Position numbers and translations under genes: made by a program
DNA from: CBDBKL01 sp965206675
GTDB taxonomy: Bacteria > Bdellovibrionota > Bdellovibrionia > Bdellovibrionales > JAKFYE01
Direction: 5' to 3'
Assembly (NCBI GenBank): GCA_965206675.1
Contig: CBDBKL010000008.1
Location: forward strand, 501,309-565,308
DNA: 64,000 nucleotides
Part shown: piece by piece, positions 26,764-35,489 of the stretch
Position numbering within the stretch: position 1 is the first letter of the stretch
Layout: every line of letters starts with the position of its first letter
The notes under the pieces: model-generated
What the model saw: only the letters and a program-made list of their open reading frames with translations
Told to the model about the DNA's origin: nothing
The model's database searches: none

Positions 26764-27330
26764 ATGAAAAATAAATTTTATATCAAACTTTTAATCTTAT
26801 TTTTTTGTCTCTTATATGTAGGGTGCAATCTTATATCAGGTGGAAAAAAACACAATCAACAAAAGAACGCTCACAATTTTCCAACTAAAAGCCAGACAAC
26901 AACACAAAATAAACCAGAGACTTCTAAAGAAATGTCTAAAAAACAGAAGAAGGCATTACAAACAATAAAAGTGGGCAAAGAAACAGTTAGGGTTGAGATC
27001 GCCGATACCCCACTGAAACAGCAAAGAGGCTTATCTTTTCGCAAAGAACTTCCACAGGGTCAGGGCATGTTGTTTATTTTTCCTGAAGAACGACAACTCT
27101 CTTTTTGGATGAAAAATACATTTATCCCATTGAGTATTGGCTTTTTTGATAAAAATAAAAAACTTCTCAACGTTCTTCAGATGACCCCTGTAAAACCGGG
27201 CCAAAAAAGCGGGAACTTACAGCTCTATCAAAGCCAGGGGCCGGCAATGTATGCCCTAGAAGTTCCCGTGGGTTGGTTTCAACAAAAGGGTATCAGTCCA
27301 GGTGCTCAATTACAGATCAATTCAGAATAA
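26764..27330 (+). CDS. DUF192 family lipoprotein
   Basis: A protein of 188 residues. A lipobox (LYVGC, Cys 21) is followed by a polar linker and a DUF192 domain from about residue 68. Its hallmarks are visible: TPLKQQRGLSFRKELPQGQGMLF, the SFWMKNTFIPL motif and a late ALEVPVGW. DUF192 proteins are small exported beta proteins of undefined function found in many bacteria and archaea. The gene follows the second paralogue by 40 bp and precedes a LysM lipoprotein. Confidence 0.85.
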   Translation: MKNKFYIKLLILFFCLLYVGCNLISGGKKHNQQKNAHNFPTKSQTTTQNKPETSKEMSKKQKKALQTIKVGKETVRVEIADTPLKQQRGLSFRKELPQGQGMLFIFPEERQLSFWMKNTFIPLSIGFFDKNKKLLNVLQMTPVKPGQKSGNLQLYQSQGPAMYALEVPVGWFQQKGISPGAQLQINSE

Positions 27331-27391
27331 AGTTTGTACAAAACTCCTATACTTTGATCCAGGTCGGTCATCTAGCTATTATAAAAAACTT

Positions 27392-27419
27392 TTTACATAT
27401 TGAGGCTTTATGGTCTAAT
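27392..27419 (+). promoter_or_regulatory. Possible promoter of the LysM lipoprotein gene
   Basis: TTTACA at 27392-27397 and TCTAAT at 27414-27419, spaced 16 bp, lie about 65 bp before the chosen start. It would allow expression independent of the DUF192 gene. Motif match only. Confidence 0.3.
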
Positions 27420-27485
27420 GAGGAAGATGCAATAGAAGAAACTCATCTTATACTGAGTGGTTTTAACAGAGTTAGGACAGTGAAC

Positions 27486-28925
27486 ATGATAACGATAAAA
27501 AATGGACTCTTTCTTTTATTATTTAGTTTTGTTTTCCACATGGGCTGTAGTTCTAGCCAAGATATAAAAGCGCTTGAAGAAGAAACTCAATCAGATGGTC
27601 CCTTGAATGCCTTAGAAGAAGATTTAACACAAGAAGAATTTCAAAATGTACCAGAGGAATTGGCTGGAGATTCAGAAGAAAATATTGCCGATGAAGTCGA
27701 TGAAGAAGAGGCCTTAGATGATGGAGAAGAGCCTTCCCCAGAAGAAGAGTACTTAGCAGCAGGAGATGATGCTTTAGCAGAGGAAGAATCTTTGGAGGAA
27801 GATGAAGAGTTACCTTCCGGAGTTTTAGGTGAAGTTGTTGATGATGAAGAGGAAGTTGTTGATGAAGATGTGACTGATGAGTTGGCTGCATATGCCGAAG
27901 AAGAAGGCGAAGATGTTGAAGATCTTATGGAAGATGAAACAGATCAATTGGATGCAAGCTTTGAAGGCGAAAAAGGTTTCGGTGAAATGGACGAAGTGGC
28001 TTCAAATGACATTTCTGAAGAGACCTCTATAGGTGAAGTTGGTGGCAAAAAGTATATTCCTGTAAAGAAAATTAAGACTATTCCCTATTCGAGACAGGGT
28101 AAGATTATAAATACAGTATATATCATTAGAGAAAGAGACACCCCTGCAAGTGTGGCTCAAAAGATCTATGGTGATAGTTCTCGTTCAAAAGATCTTTTTA
28201 TGATTAACCCCCATTTAAATAGAAGTTTTAAAATTGGGGATAAAATTTATTATGATTCTGTTAAAAGGCCCGGAGATACTTCACGGATTATGACATACTA
28301 TGAAGATCATGGCATACCTCCACAGAATTATATAAGTAAACCTGGGGAAAATATCAGGGGTATTGCCTCAAGCCTTTTTGGTAATAGAGAATACTGGAAG
28401 GAATTATGGGCAACAAACTTAGATATCCAATCAAAATGGGGATTAAAAGCGGGAACATCATTGAATTATTGGCCTCAAGGTGCTGGTGAAAACTTACCAC
28501 CTGTTCAACAGCTAGCAGAGAAAACACCTCCGGTCGCAATGGACGCTCTGCCACCGCCAATGGACGACTTGCCGCCGCCGATGGACGACTTGCCGCCACC
28601 TGTGGCTGACATTCCCCCTCCACCGCCAATGGACGACATGGATATTCCGCCTCCCCCACCGCCAATGGACGACGATACACTGCCTCCTCCAATGGTGGGC
28701 AGCGTGGATGAACCTCCTGCACCTCCTTCTGGAGAATCTGAATTCATGGCTAAAGGTGGTGAACAGGGAAAATCACAGGGATTAATTATTCCTGGGTTAA
28801 ATAAAGATCAAACGATGATGGTTCTTGCCGGTGCTATTTTGTTTTTTGGATTGGGAATCATTGTGCTGATTAAAAAGAGAGAAAAGAAACGTTTGAGATC
28901 GACTCAAACACAAACACAGATTTAA
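27486..28925 (+). CDS. LysM lipoprotein with acidic and proline-rich regions and a C-terminal membrane helix
   Basis: About 479 residues from the ATG at 27486 (AGGACA eight bases upstream); the open frame reaches back to 27273 but the extension overlaps the DUF192 gene. Layout: lipobox (FHMGC, Cys 21); ~170 residues dominated by Glu and Asp; two LysM-like units (around RERDTPASVAQKIYGDS and KPGENIRGIASSLFGN); a repeat of PPPMDDLPPPMDD; then a hydrophobic helix (MVLAGAILFFGLGIIVLI) with a basic tail (KKREKKR). A lipid anchor at one end and a membrane helix at the other would let the protein tie two membranes together through the peptidoglycan. The acidic/LysM/helix plan is reminiscent of FimV-type polar proteins, but homology is not shown. 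Confidence 0.8.
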   Translation: MITIKNGLFLLLFSFVFHMGCSSSQDIKALEEETQSDGPLNALEEDLTQEEFQNVPEELAGDSEENIADEVDEEEALDDGEEPSPEEEYLAAGDDALAEEESLEEDEELPSGVLGEVVDDEEEVVDEDVTDELAAYAEEEGEDVEDLMEDETDQLDASFEGEKGFGEMDEVASNDISEETSIGEVGGKKYIPVKKIKTIPYSRQGKIINTVYIIRERDTPASVAQKIYGDSSRSKDLFMINPHLNRSFKIGDKIYYDSVKRPGDTSRIMTYYEDHGIPPQNYISKPGENIRGIASSLFGNREYWKELWATNLDIQSKWGLKAGTSLNYWPQGAGENLPPVQQLAEKTPPVAMDALPPPMDDLPPPMDDLPPPVADIPPPPPMDDMDIPPPPPPMDDDTLPPPMVGSVDEPPAPPSGESEFMAKGGEQGKSQGLIIPGLNKDQTMMVLAGAILFFGLGIIVLIKKREKKRLRSTQTQTQI

Positions 28926-28949
28926 AAATTCTCTTTGTTTAATTGCAAA

Positions 28950-28979
28950 AAAAAGAGGATAAATCTATCCTCTTTTTGT
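28950..28979. terminator. Intrinsic terminator after the LysM lipoprotein gene
   Basis: AAAAAGAGGATA (28950-28961), loop AATC, TATCCTCTTTTT (28966-28977). It is a perfect 12-bp stem ending in a T run, and being symmetrical it can also serve the convergent lipoprotein gene ending at 29001. Confidence 0.85.
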
Positions 28980-29000
28980 CTATTAAAAATAAAATCTTTT

Positions 29001-30008
29001 TTATTTAGAAGTAAGCTCCGGATCGTCAAATTGAAGACCTGCTGACTGAGCGTGTTCCTTTGTTGTCATAGATCGTGGCTTTGCTCCCCATGAAGTTACA
29101 CCATTTAAGACTTGGTTGTGAGGATGCCCACCGTTTCGTAGATGGTTTGGTGTGATAGGGTGTGGAACGAGCTCCCATGCTCTTAACACAAGATTTTCTT
29201 CAAATATAATATTGTCGTTATCGTCCTCAAGTTCAGCGTAGGATTTTCTGCTAGTTCCTTTAATGGGAATATCAGAAAGCTCTAATGTTATAGAGGAAAT
29301 AGGATTAGGTCGTTGCCCTTGAGAAAAATTCTGAGGGTATGGTCTATTATAAGAGAAAGCTGGATTGATATGTGGATTTACCATTCTATCTCTTATTGGG
29401 TCATACCCGTAGTTTCTATTAAGCCCTGTTCTTTGGTAAAGATTCCGTCTTCCCTGATATCGGTGAGGGTAGTGACTGGCATATCGCTGATGATATCTTG
29501 GATCTTGGGGAGGTATTCTGTAGTTGTTATTTCCACCTGCAACTCCTGTATGAGAGCGAGTTTTACGAGAGGCGCGTATTCGTCCATCAAAAGAAATTGT
29601 CTTATCTGCTTCATCATAACTATAGGGAACATTTGATGCTATGTAAGTGAGAGTGTTGTTATTTTCACCGACATATGAGGCACTAACTTTCATGTTTACA
29701 TGGAGTTGACCGTTTTCGTTAAAACGAAAGGCCACTTCTACCCCATCGAATCCATTGTCTTGGTCAGAAAGTGTATACGTTTTGGATTTAAGAGGATCTA
29801 TTTGAATTGACTCTTTATCTTTGCTGTTGTCATACCTTTCAGGCGTTTCATATGTGAAAACCTGTCCAGAATTGTAAGGCATACCATATGGTCCGTAATT
29901 TCCATATGGTCCATAATTGCCATAAGGATAGCGGTTGTTATTTCCGCAAGCACTGGCGACAAGAAGTAATAATTTTACGAACATAAGTCTATAAAGGTTG
30001 TTTTTCAT
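29001..30008 (-). CDS. Lipoprotein of unknown function with Tyr/Gly/Pro/Asn-rich N-terminus
   Basis: About 335 residues from the ATG at 30008, chosen because GGAGAAC precedes it and a lipobox (VASAC, Cys 21) follows at the right distance; the frame is open to 30053. The mature N-terminus repeats YGNYGPYG units. The middle has a beta-strand segment on a possible ligand or lipocalin-like fold (DGVEVAFRFNENGQLHVNMKVSA...), and then a Arg/Tyr/Asn-rich disordered segment. No enzyme motif. Its promoter region is divergent from rho. Confidence 0.75.
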   Translation of the reverse strand: MKNNLYRLMFVKLLLLVASACGNNNRYPYGNYGPYGNYGPYGMPYNSGQVFTYETPERYDNSKDKESIQIDPLKSKTYTLSDQDNGFDGVEVAFRFNENGQLHVNMKVSASYVGENNNTLTYIASNVPYSYDEADKTISFDGRIRASRKTRSHTGVAGGNNNYRIPPQDPRYHQRYASHYPHRYQGRRNLYQRTGLNRNYGYDPIRDRMVNPHINPAFSYNRPYPQNFSQGQRPNPISSITLELSDIPIKGTSRKSYAELEDDNDNIIFEENLVLRAWELVPHPITPNHLRNGGHPHNQVLNGVTSWGAKPRSMTTKEHAQSAGLQFDDPELTSK

Positions 30009-30311
30009 GATTGTTCTCCATTTGATTGTTGGTAGATACAAGATTTCGACCAACCTCTAGTTCAATAAAATAGCATTTCAGAGAAAAAAAACCTTAAGGA
30101 GTGCCGTAAATCGTCCGAAAAGACAAAAAAGGGCGTTGACAAATTTGATAGACTGATCGAACCTCTGCCCGGGCCCACAGGGGCATTTCTAAAAAGTTCA
30201 AGAGGCCCAATAATCAACAGGATCTAATTGTTAAATAATGAGTCAAAATATAAAGCAAGAAATGTTTATTGTCTAAAAGAGAAGAGATCTTTTAGTAAGG
30301 GTAGGTGAAAG

Positions 30312-31850
30312 GTGTCTGACAAACAACAAAATGAGGGCTCATCTTCAATGGGTGAACGAGAAAAGTCTGGTAAATCGAGATTAAGAAGACATTCAGAATC
30401 TGGTGGGGAAAGGCGACACCGCGGCGGCGGCGGGCGACGGAAAAAACCCATGAGAAATCGTAACTATAATAATAACAACAATGGGTCTTATGAAAATTAT
30501 GACCCACCTCCTGTGCAGATGTCTGAGGATCCCTCATCCGAAGATATAAAAGAATCTGAAGAAAATGTTGTTCAACTCACAGAAGAAGAACGTCGCGGAT
30601 TAAACACTAAAGATTTAAAATCAAAGAATATTTCTGAATTGACAGCTCTGGCAACAAAGTTGGGCATTGAGCATGCGGCAGGGTTGCGTCGTCAGGATAT
30701 GGTTTTTGGAATTTTAAAAAGAGCAGCACGATTTGGGGATATTTATGGAAATGGTGTTATTGAAATTTTACCTGATGGTTATGGATTTTTAAGAAGTCCT
30801 GATTATAACTATCTTCCAGGTCCTGATGATACGTATGTAAATCCCTCTCAAATTAAGCGTTTAGGGCTTAGAACTGGAGATATCATTAGTGGTACGGTTC
30901 GTCCTCCGAAAGAGGGTGAGCGATATTTTGCTCTATTAAAGGTGGAGACGCTTAATTATGAAACTCTTGAGAAATCAAAAGAGAAAATTTTATTTGATAA
31001 CTTAACTCCTCTCTATCCAGAGGAGAAGCTGCAATTAGAGTATGATCCGAAAAATTATACAACACGAGCTATAGATTTAATGGCTCCTTTGGGAAAAGGA
31101 CAGAGGGCATTAATTGTTGCACCCCCTAGAACGGGAAAAACCGTCCTATTGCAAGATATTGCCAACGCTATTTCTGTTAATCATCCCGATGTGATTTTAA
31201 TTGTTCTCCTTATTGACGAGCGTCCAGAAGAAGTGACAGATATGTCCCGAAATGTAAAAGGAGAAGTGGTGAGTTCAACGTTTGATGAGCCCCCAACCCG
31301 TCACGTACAGGTCGCAGAGATGGTGATAGAAAAAGCCAAGCGTCTGGTCGAGCAGAGGAATGATGTTGTTATTCTTTTAGATTCTATAACTCGATTGGCG
31401 AGAGCCTATAATACAGTTGTTCCACCGAGTGGAAAAATTCTTTCTGGTGGAGTGGACTCCAATGCCCTTCATAAACCAAAAAGGTTTTTTGGAGCTGCCC
31501 GAAATATTGAAGAGGGTGGCAGTTTGACGATTGTTGCGACGTCTTTGATTGATACGGGTTCTCGAATGGACGAAGTTATTTTTGAAGAATTTAAGGGTAC
31601 GGGAAATGCTGAAATTCATCTGGACAGAAAATTAATGGAGAAGAGAATATTTCCGTGTATGGATATTAATAAATCAGGAACACGTAAAGAAGATCTGCTA
31701 ATAGATAAAAATGATCTACAGAGATTGTGGATTTTAAGAAAAGTATTAGCACCAATGAATGTCGTTGATAGTATGGACTTTCTTTTGGGCAAGCTGACGG
31801 ATACAAAAACCAATAGTGAATTCATTAAGAATATGAACGCTTCCTCTTAG
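30312..31850 (+). CDS. rho: Transcription termination factor Rho with a long N-terminal extension
   Basis: A protein of 512 residues starting at a GTG. About the first 90 residues are an extension not found in E. coli Rho: basic Arg/Gly-rich (GGERRHRGGGGRRKKP), then Asn-rich, then acidic. It is followed by the Rho N domain (LNTKDLKSKNISELTALA), the cold-shock-like RNA-binding domain (VIEILPDGYGFLRSP), and the RecA-like motor with Walker A APPRTGKTVLL and LLIDERPEEVTDM. Rho is a hexameric RNA helicase that ends transcripts. The extension may modify RNA binding or phase behaviour (inference). A 260-bp leader precedes it, as expected for an autoregulated gene. Confidence 0.97.
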   Translation: MSDKQQNEGSSSMGEREKSGKSRLRRHSESGGERRHRGGGGRRKKPMRNRNYNNNNNGSYENYDPPPVQMSEDPSSEDIKESEENVVQLTEEERRGLNTKDLKSKNISELTALATKLGIEHAAGLRRQDMVFGILKRAARFGDIYGNGVIEILPDGYGFLRSPDYNYLPGPDDTYVNPSQIKRLGLRTGDIISGTVRPPKEGERYFALLKVETLNYETLEKSKEKILFDNLTPLYPEEKLQLEYDPKNYTTRAIDLMAPLGKGQRALIVAPPRTGKTVLLQDIANAISVNHPDVILIVLLIDERPEEVTDMSRNVKGEVVSSTFDEPPTRHVQVAEMVIEKAKRLVEQRNDVVILLDSITRLARAYNTVVPPSGKILSGGVDSNALHKPKRFFGAARNIEEGGSLTIVATSLIDTGSRMDEVIFEEFKGTGNAEIHLDRKLMEKRIFPCMDINKSGTRKEDLLIDKNDLQRLWILRKVLAPMNVVDSMDFLLGKLTDTKTNSEFIKNMNASS

Positions 31851-32244
31851 CAAACTGATGTCGCTTTGGTTTGTATCTAGATTTTTTACGTTTCATTAGA
31901 GAACTTTTCTTAGCGGATTTCAAAAGCTCAAACAGTTCTGAGGGTTCGCAGCTCGTCTCTCCTTTCGGGAGATACGCCCTGCGCCTCAGAAAACTCGTTT
32001 TGAAACCCACTAAGAAAAATTCTCTCTGCAAGATTCTAAAATTATAAATTTATCTCTCTTCACGATACGCTCTGTGTTCAGAAAAGAAAAAAATCTCTCG
32101 CTCTTTGAGCATCTTGTAATTCCCTTTGTTGTGAAAAGAGGTTAGATATATAGAGAAAATTTTTTTAATGATGTGGAAAAAAGTACTATTTGGCTTTAGG
32201 GTATTTTTCCAAGTTCTTAATAAGGATAAAAAAGGATTTGTATA
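31851..32244. other. 393-bp gap between rho and prfA, no confident gene
   Basis: No rpmE, often found here in related genomes, is present. Two weakly similar segments, about 31951-31995 (TCTCTCCTTTCGGGAGATACG) and 32050-32090 (TCTCTCTTCACGATACGC), share the order TCTCT..GATACGC.CTG.G..TCAGAAAA, suggesting a degenerate duplication. A 68-codon minus-strand frame here overlaps the end of rho, lacks a ribosome site and is not accepted. Confidence 0.5.
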
Positions 32245-33312
32245 GTGTTTGATAAACTCGATGATGTTGAAAAAAGATATGAAGATATCAGTTCTGAAAT
32301 TCAGAATTTAGAGATTGCTTCTCAAAAGCAAAGGTATAAAGACTTGATGAAAGAATATGCCAGTCTGGGTTCCATTGTGGAGGCGTATAAGAAGTATAAA
32401 AAAGTAAAGGAAGATATTGAAGAAAGTAAATCTATATTAAATGAAGGTTTAGATTCTGAAATGAAATCTATGGTTAAGGATGAGATTGTCAATTTAACGG
32501 AGAAATTGCAAGAACTCGAGGATCAACTTCAAACCCTACTGACTCCAGAGGATCCGAATGATAACAAGAATGTGATTGTTGAAATTCGAGCCGGTGCTGG
32601 GGGAGATGAGGCGAGCTTGTTTGCTCATGAGTTGTTTCGTGCCTATGCACATTTTGCAGATAGTAAGGGTTGGAAGGTTGAAACCTTATCTATTTCTGAA
32701 GGTAATGTCGGTGGTGTTAAAGAAATTATAGGAATGATATCGGGTAAAAAAGTTTTCAGTCAGTTAAAATTTGAAAGTGGTGTGCATAGAGTTCAAAGGG
32801 TTCCGGAAACAGAAACACAAGGGAGAGTACATACGTCTACAGTCACAGTCGCTGTACTTCCAGAGGCAGAAGAGGTGGATGTAGAAATTAACCCTTCAGA
32901 AGTAAAGGTTGATGTTTTCAGAGCATCCGGAGCGGGCGGGCAACATGTGAATACAACAGACTCTGCTGTTCGCATCACACATTTACCAACAGGTATAGTG
33001 GTCTCTTGTCAGGATGAAAAATCACAAATTAAAAATAAATCAAAAGCCATGAAAATTCTGTATGCCAGATTGCTGGATAAACAAAAAAAGGAACTTGAGC
33101 AAGAAGCCTCTAGTGCCAGGCTTTCACAAATTGGTACTGGGGATCGGTCAGAGAGAATTCGAACGTATAATTTTCCACAATCTAGACTGACGGATCATAG
33201 GATTGGATTGACGACACATAATCTTTTACAAATTATGGAAGGTCATATGTCCGAAGTTATAGAGCCACTGAGGGCGCACTTTCAGGCGCAGGCTCTAAAG
33301 GAAGAGTCGTGA
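32245..33312 (+). CDS. prfA: Peptide chain release factor 1
   Basis: A protein of 355 residues from a GTG. It recognises UAG and UAA stop codons and triggers peptide release. The GGQ motif is in SGAGGQHVNTTDSAV, and GAGGDEASLFAHEL and RSERIRTYNFPQSRLTDHR are family hallmarks. It ends overlapping the start of prmC (GTGA), whose product methylates the Gln of this GGQ loop, so enzyme and substrate are translationally coupled. Confidence 0.97.
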   Translation: MFDKLDDVEKRYEDISSEIQNLEIASQKQRYKDLMKEYASLGSIVEAYKKYKKVKEDIEESKSILNEGLDSEMKSMVKDEIVNLTEKLQELEDQLQTLLTPEDPNDNKNVIVEIRAGAGGDEASLFAHELFRAYAHFADSKGWKVETLSISEGNVGGVKEIIGMISGKKVFSQLKFESGVHRVQRVPETETQGRVHTSTVTVAVLPEAEEVDVEINPSEVKVDVFRASGAGGQHVNTTDSAVRITHLPTGIVVSCQDEKSQIKNKSKAMKILYARLLDKQKKELEQEASSARLSQIGTGDRSERIRTYNFPQSRLTDHRIGLTTHNLLQIMEGHMSEVIEPLRAHFQAQALKEES

Positions 33313-34145
33313 TATTAGAAAAAGTTTTAGACCAGTGTTTATTAGAAAGAGGGGATCTGAAGAATGAACTACGGCATATCCTGTCTGATATTGTAAGCTG
33401 TAAACCATTGGATATATATTTTCAAAGTGACAGAGAGCTTTCAGAATCCCAATTGAATTCCTTTTATAAAAAATGGAGTCGATTGCTTCAGGGAGAGCCC
33501 TTAGCCTATATTTTAGAGAAGTGGGATTTTTATAGAAGAGAGTTTTTCATTAATTCCTCTGTTTTTATTCCTCGTCCGGAAACAGAGGAATTAGTAGAGT
33601 GTGTTTTAAGAGAGAATAAGAAAAAAAATCTCAAAATTGTAGATTTTGGTTCGGGAACAGGATGTATAGGGATTACTTTGGGATTGGAGATGCAAGATGC
33701 AGAGGTGGTTCTTGTGGAATCTTCAGAAGAGGCATCGCGGTTGATAGAAAAAAATATCAATAAATTAAGTGATAAGGAAAAAATAAATCTGATCACAGCA
33801 AGAGTAGAGGATGTGAAATTGAAAGATAGGGATATCGTTGTTGCTAATCCGCCGTATATTTCTAAAACAGACCAATCCCTTGATGAAAGAGTTAAAAAAT
33901 ATGAACCTGAGGAGGCTCTCTTTGCTGGTGAAGGGGGATTTTCTTGTATTAAAACGTGGGCGCGAAAAGCGAGAGAAGTTTTACAAGATAAAGGAACTCT
34001 TTATATGGAGATTGGTTACACTCAGAGAGAAGAAACTATACGTATTCTTAGAGATTTGGGCTATGTCAGTGTGAAAGCGTATAAAGATCTAAGAGGTAAA
34101 GATCGTTATATTTCTGGAAAAGTAATGGAAAAGAGGAATGTGTAG
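33309..34145 (+). CDS. prmC: Release factor glutamine methyltransferase
   Basis: A protein of 278 residues from a GTG overlapping the prfA stop. Domains: an N-terminal helical domain and a Rossmann methyltransferase with VDFGSGTGCIGITL for S-adenosylmethionine and the catalytic NPPY motif (VVANPPYISK). It methylates the Gln of the GGQ motif of RF1/RF2. It ends TAG, with the murA GTG using the final G, giving very tight coupling. Confidence 0.95.
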   Translation: MILEKVLDQCLLERGDLKNELRHILSDIVSCKPLDIYFQSDRELSESQLNSFYKKWSRLLQGEPLAYILEKWDFYRREFFINSSVFIPRPETEELVECVLRENKKKNLKIVDFGSGTGCIGITLGLEMQDAEVVLVESSEEASRLIEKNINKLSDKEKINLITARVEDVKLKDRDIVVANPPYISKTDQSLDERVKKYEPEEALFAGEGGFSCIKTWARKAREVLQDKGTLYMEIGYTQREETIRILRDLGYVSVKAYKDLRGKDRYISGKVMEKRNV

Positions 34146-35404
34146 TGGATCAATTTATTATTCAAGGTGCACAGAAGTTAAATGGTGAAGTGAAAGTGAG
34201 TGGTGCAAAAAATTCTGTGCTACCACTTATGTTCGCTTCTTTATTAGCTGATGGAAGGCATGTCTTTAAAAATGTTCCCAATTTACAAGATGTTCAATTC
34301 TCTTGTTTACTCTTGGAATCTTTAGGTATGGAGACACGATTTTCAAATGGAGAATTGGAAATAATAGTCAACCGACCTAAGTGTTTTGAGGCCCGATATG
34401 AGTTGGTTAAGAAAATGAGAGCTAGTATTTTATGCTTGGGTCCGCTTTTAACAAGGTGGGGTGAAGCTGTTGTCAGTATACCTGGGGGGTGTGCGATAGG
34501 CACTCGACCTATTGATCAGCACTTAGAGGGGTTAATAGCTCTAGGGGCTCATGTAGACATTGAGGGCGGCTATGTCAGGGCAAAAGCTAAAAAGTTATGT
34601 GGTGCTCAAATTGTTTTTGATGGAATGACTGTGGGGGGAACGGAAAATATATTGATGGCGGCTGTTTTAGCAGAGGGGACAACTCGAATAGAAAATGCCG
34701 CTAAAGAGCCAGAAGTAGAAGACTTAGCACATTATCTTTGTGCTATGGGGGCAAAGATTAAGGGTATTGGGACCAGTATTATTGAGATTGAAGGTGTTGA
34801 AAAGTTGTCTCCTGCAGAACATACGGTGATTCCTGATCGTATTGAAACAGGAACTCTTTTAATAGCTGGGGCCATCACTTCTGGAGAGGTGACCGTTCAA
34901 AATACAGAACCCAAACATATCAAGTCCCTCATAGATGTTATGAGGCAATGTGGAATTTGTGTGAGTGAGGAGGGTAAATCTCTACATGTTTCACCTCATT
35001 CTGGGTATAAAGCGATTGATATATCAACGAATCCTTACCCAGGGTTTCCCACCGACATGCAGGCCCAGTACATGAGCTTAATGACTCAAAGCGAAGGAAC
35101 AAGCGTTATTACAGAAAATATTTTTGAAAATAGATTTATGCATGTTCCGGAGTTGTTAAGAATGAATGCCAATATTACCTCTCGAACTAAAGTGGCTGTC
35201 GTTAGAGGAGAAGCGGGAGGATTAAAGGGGGCACCTGTAATGGCAACGGATTTGCGAGCGAGTGCGAGCTTAGTTCTTGCTGGGCTGGTGGCCAAGGGTG
35301 AGACGTGTATTCGGAGAATTTATCATCTAGACCGAGGTTATGAGAGGCTAGAGGAAAAACTTGTGCAACTGGGTGCTAAGGTCCTCCGTAAAAAGGGAAA
35401 ATAA
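34145..35404 (+). CDS. murA: UDP-N-acetylglucosamine 1-carboxyvinyltransferase
   Basis: A protein of 419 residues, full length. It adds enolpyruvate to UDP-GlcNAc, the first committed step of peptidoglycan synthesis. Seen: the start ...LNGEVKVSGAKNSVLPLM with the conserved Lys-Asn, and the fosfomycin-target cysteine in IPGGCAIGTRPID, so the enzyme should be of the fosfomycin-sensitive Cys type. PGFPTDMQAQ and DLRASASLVLAGL are further signatures. Last gene of the rho-prfA-prmC-murA block, followed by a terminator. Confidence 0.97.
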   Translation: MDQFIIQGAQKLNGEVKVSGAKNSVLPLMFASLLADGRHVFKNVPNLQDVQFSCLLLESLGMETRFSNGELEIIVNRPKCFEARYELVKKMRASILCLGPLLTRWGEAVVSIPGGCAIGTRPIDQHLEGLIALGAHVDIEGGYVRAKAKKLCGAQIVFDGMTVGGTENILMAAVLAEGTTRIENAAKEPEVEDLAHYLCAMGAKIKGIGTSIIEIEGVEKLSPAEHTVIPDRIETGTLLIAGAITSGEVTVQNTEPKHIKSLIDVMRQCGICVSEEGKSLHVSPHSGYKAIDISTNPYPGFPTDMQAQYMSLMTQSEGTSVITENIFENRFMHVPELLRMNANITSRTKVAVVRGEAGGLKGAPVMATDLRASASLVLAGLVAKGETCIRRIYHLDRGYERLEEKLVQLGAKVLRKKGK

Positions 35405-35428
35405 AGTTTTTCTTAAATTTTATAAGAA

Positions 35429-35465
35429 GGGGGACTTGTTTTTGTGGCGTTCCCCTGACTTTTTT
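35429..35465 (+). terminator. Intrinsic terminator after murA
   Basis: GGGGGAC (35429-35435) pairs with GTTCCCC (35449-35455) with one G:T pair, loop of 13 bases, followed by TGACTTTTTT. It separates the murA unit from the GYF/TPR gene starting 85 bp after murA. Confidence 0.7.
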
Positions 35466-35489
35466 AAGCTCTTTCCGTAAGATAAACAT

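Noticed and set aside
27273..27485. Upstream extension of the LysM lipoprotein frame
   Set aside because: Overlaps the DUF192 gene in another frame, has no ribosome site, and would bury the signal peptide.
28354..28747. Gly/Pro-rich antisense frames opposite the LysM lipoprotein
   Set aside because: They are shadows of the PPPMDD repeat on the other strand.
30136..30165. TTGACA upstream of rho as promoter
   Set aside because: A perfect -35 hexamer but no acceptable -10 box at 16-18 bp spacing.
31825..32031. 68-codon minus-strand frame between rho and prfA, basic
   Set aside because: No ribosome site, overlaps the rho end, no family resemblance.
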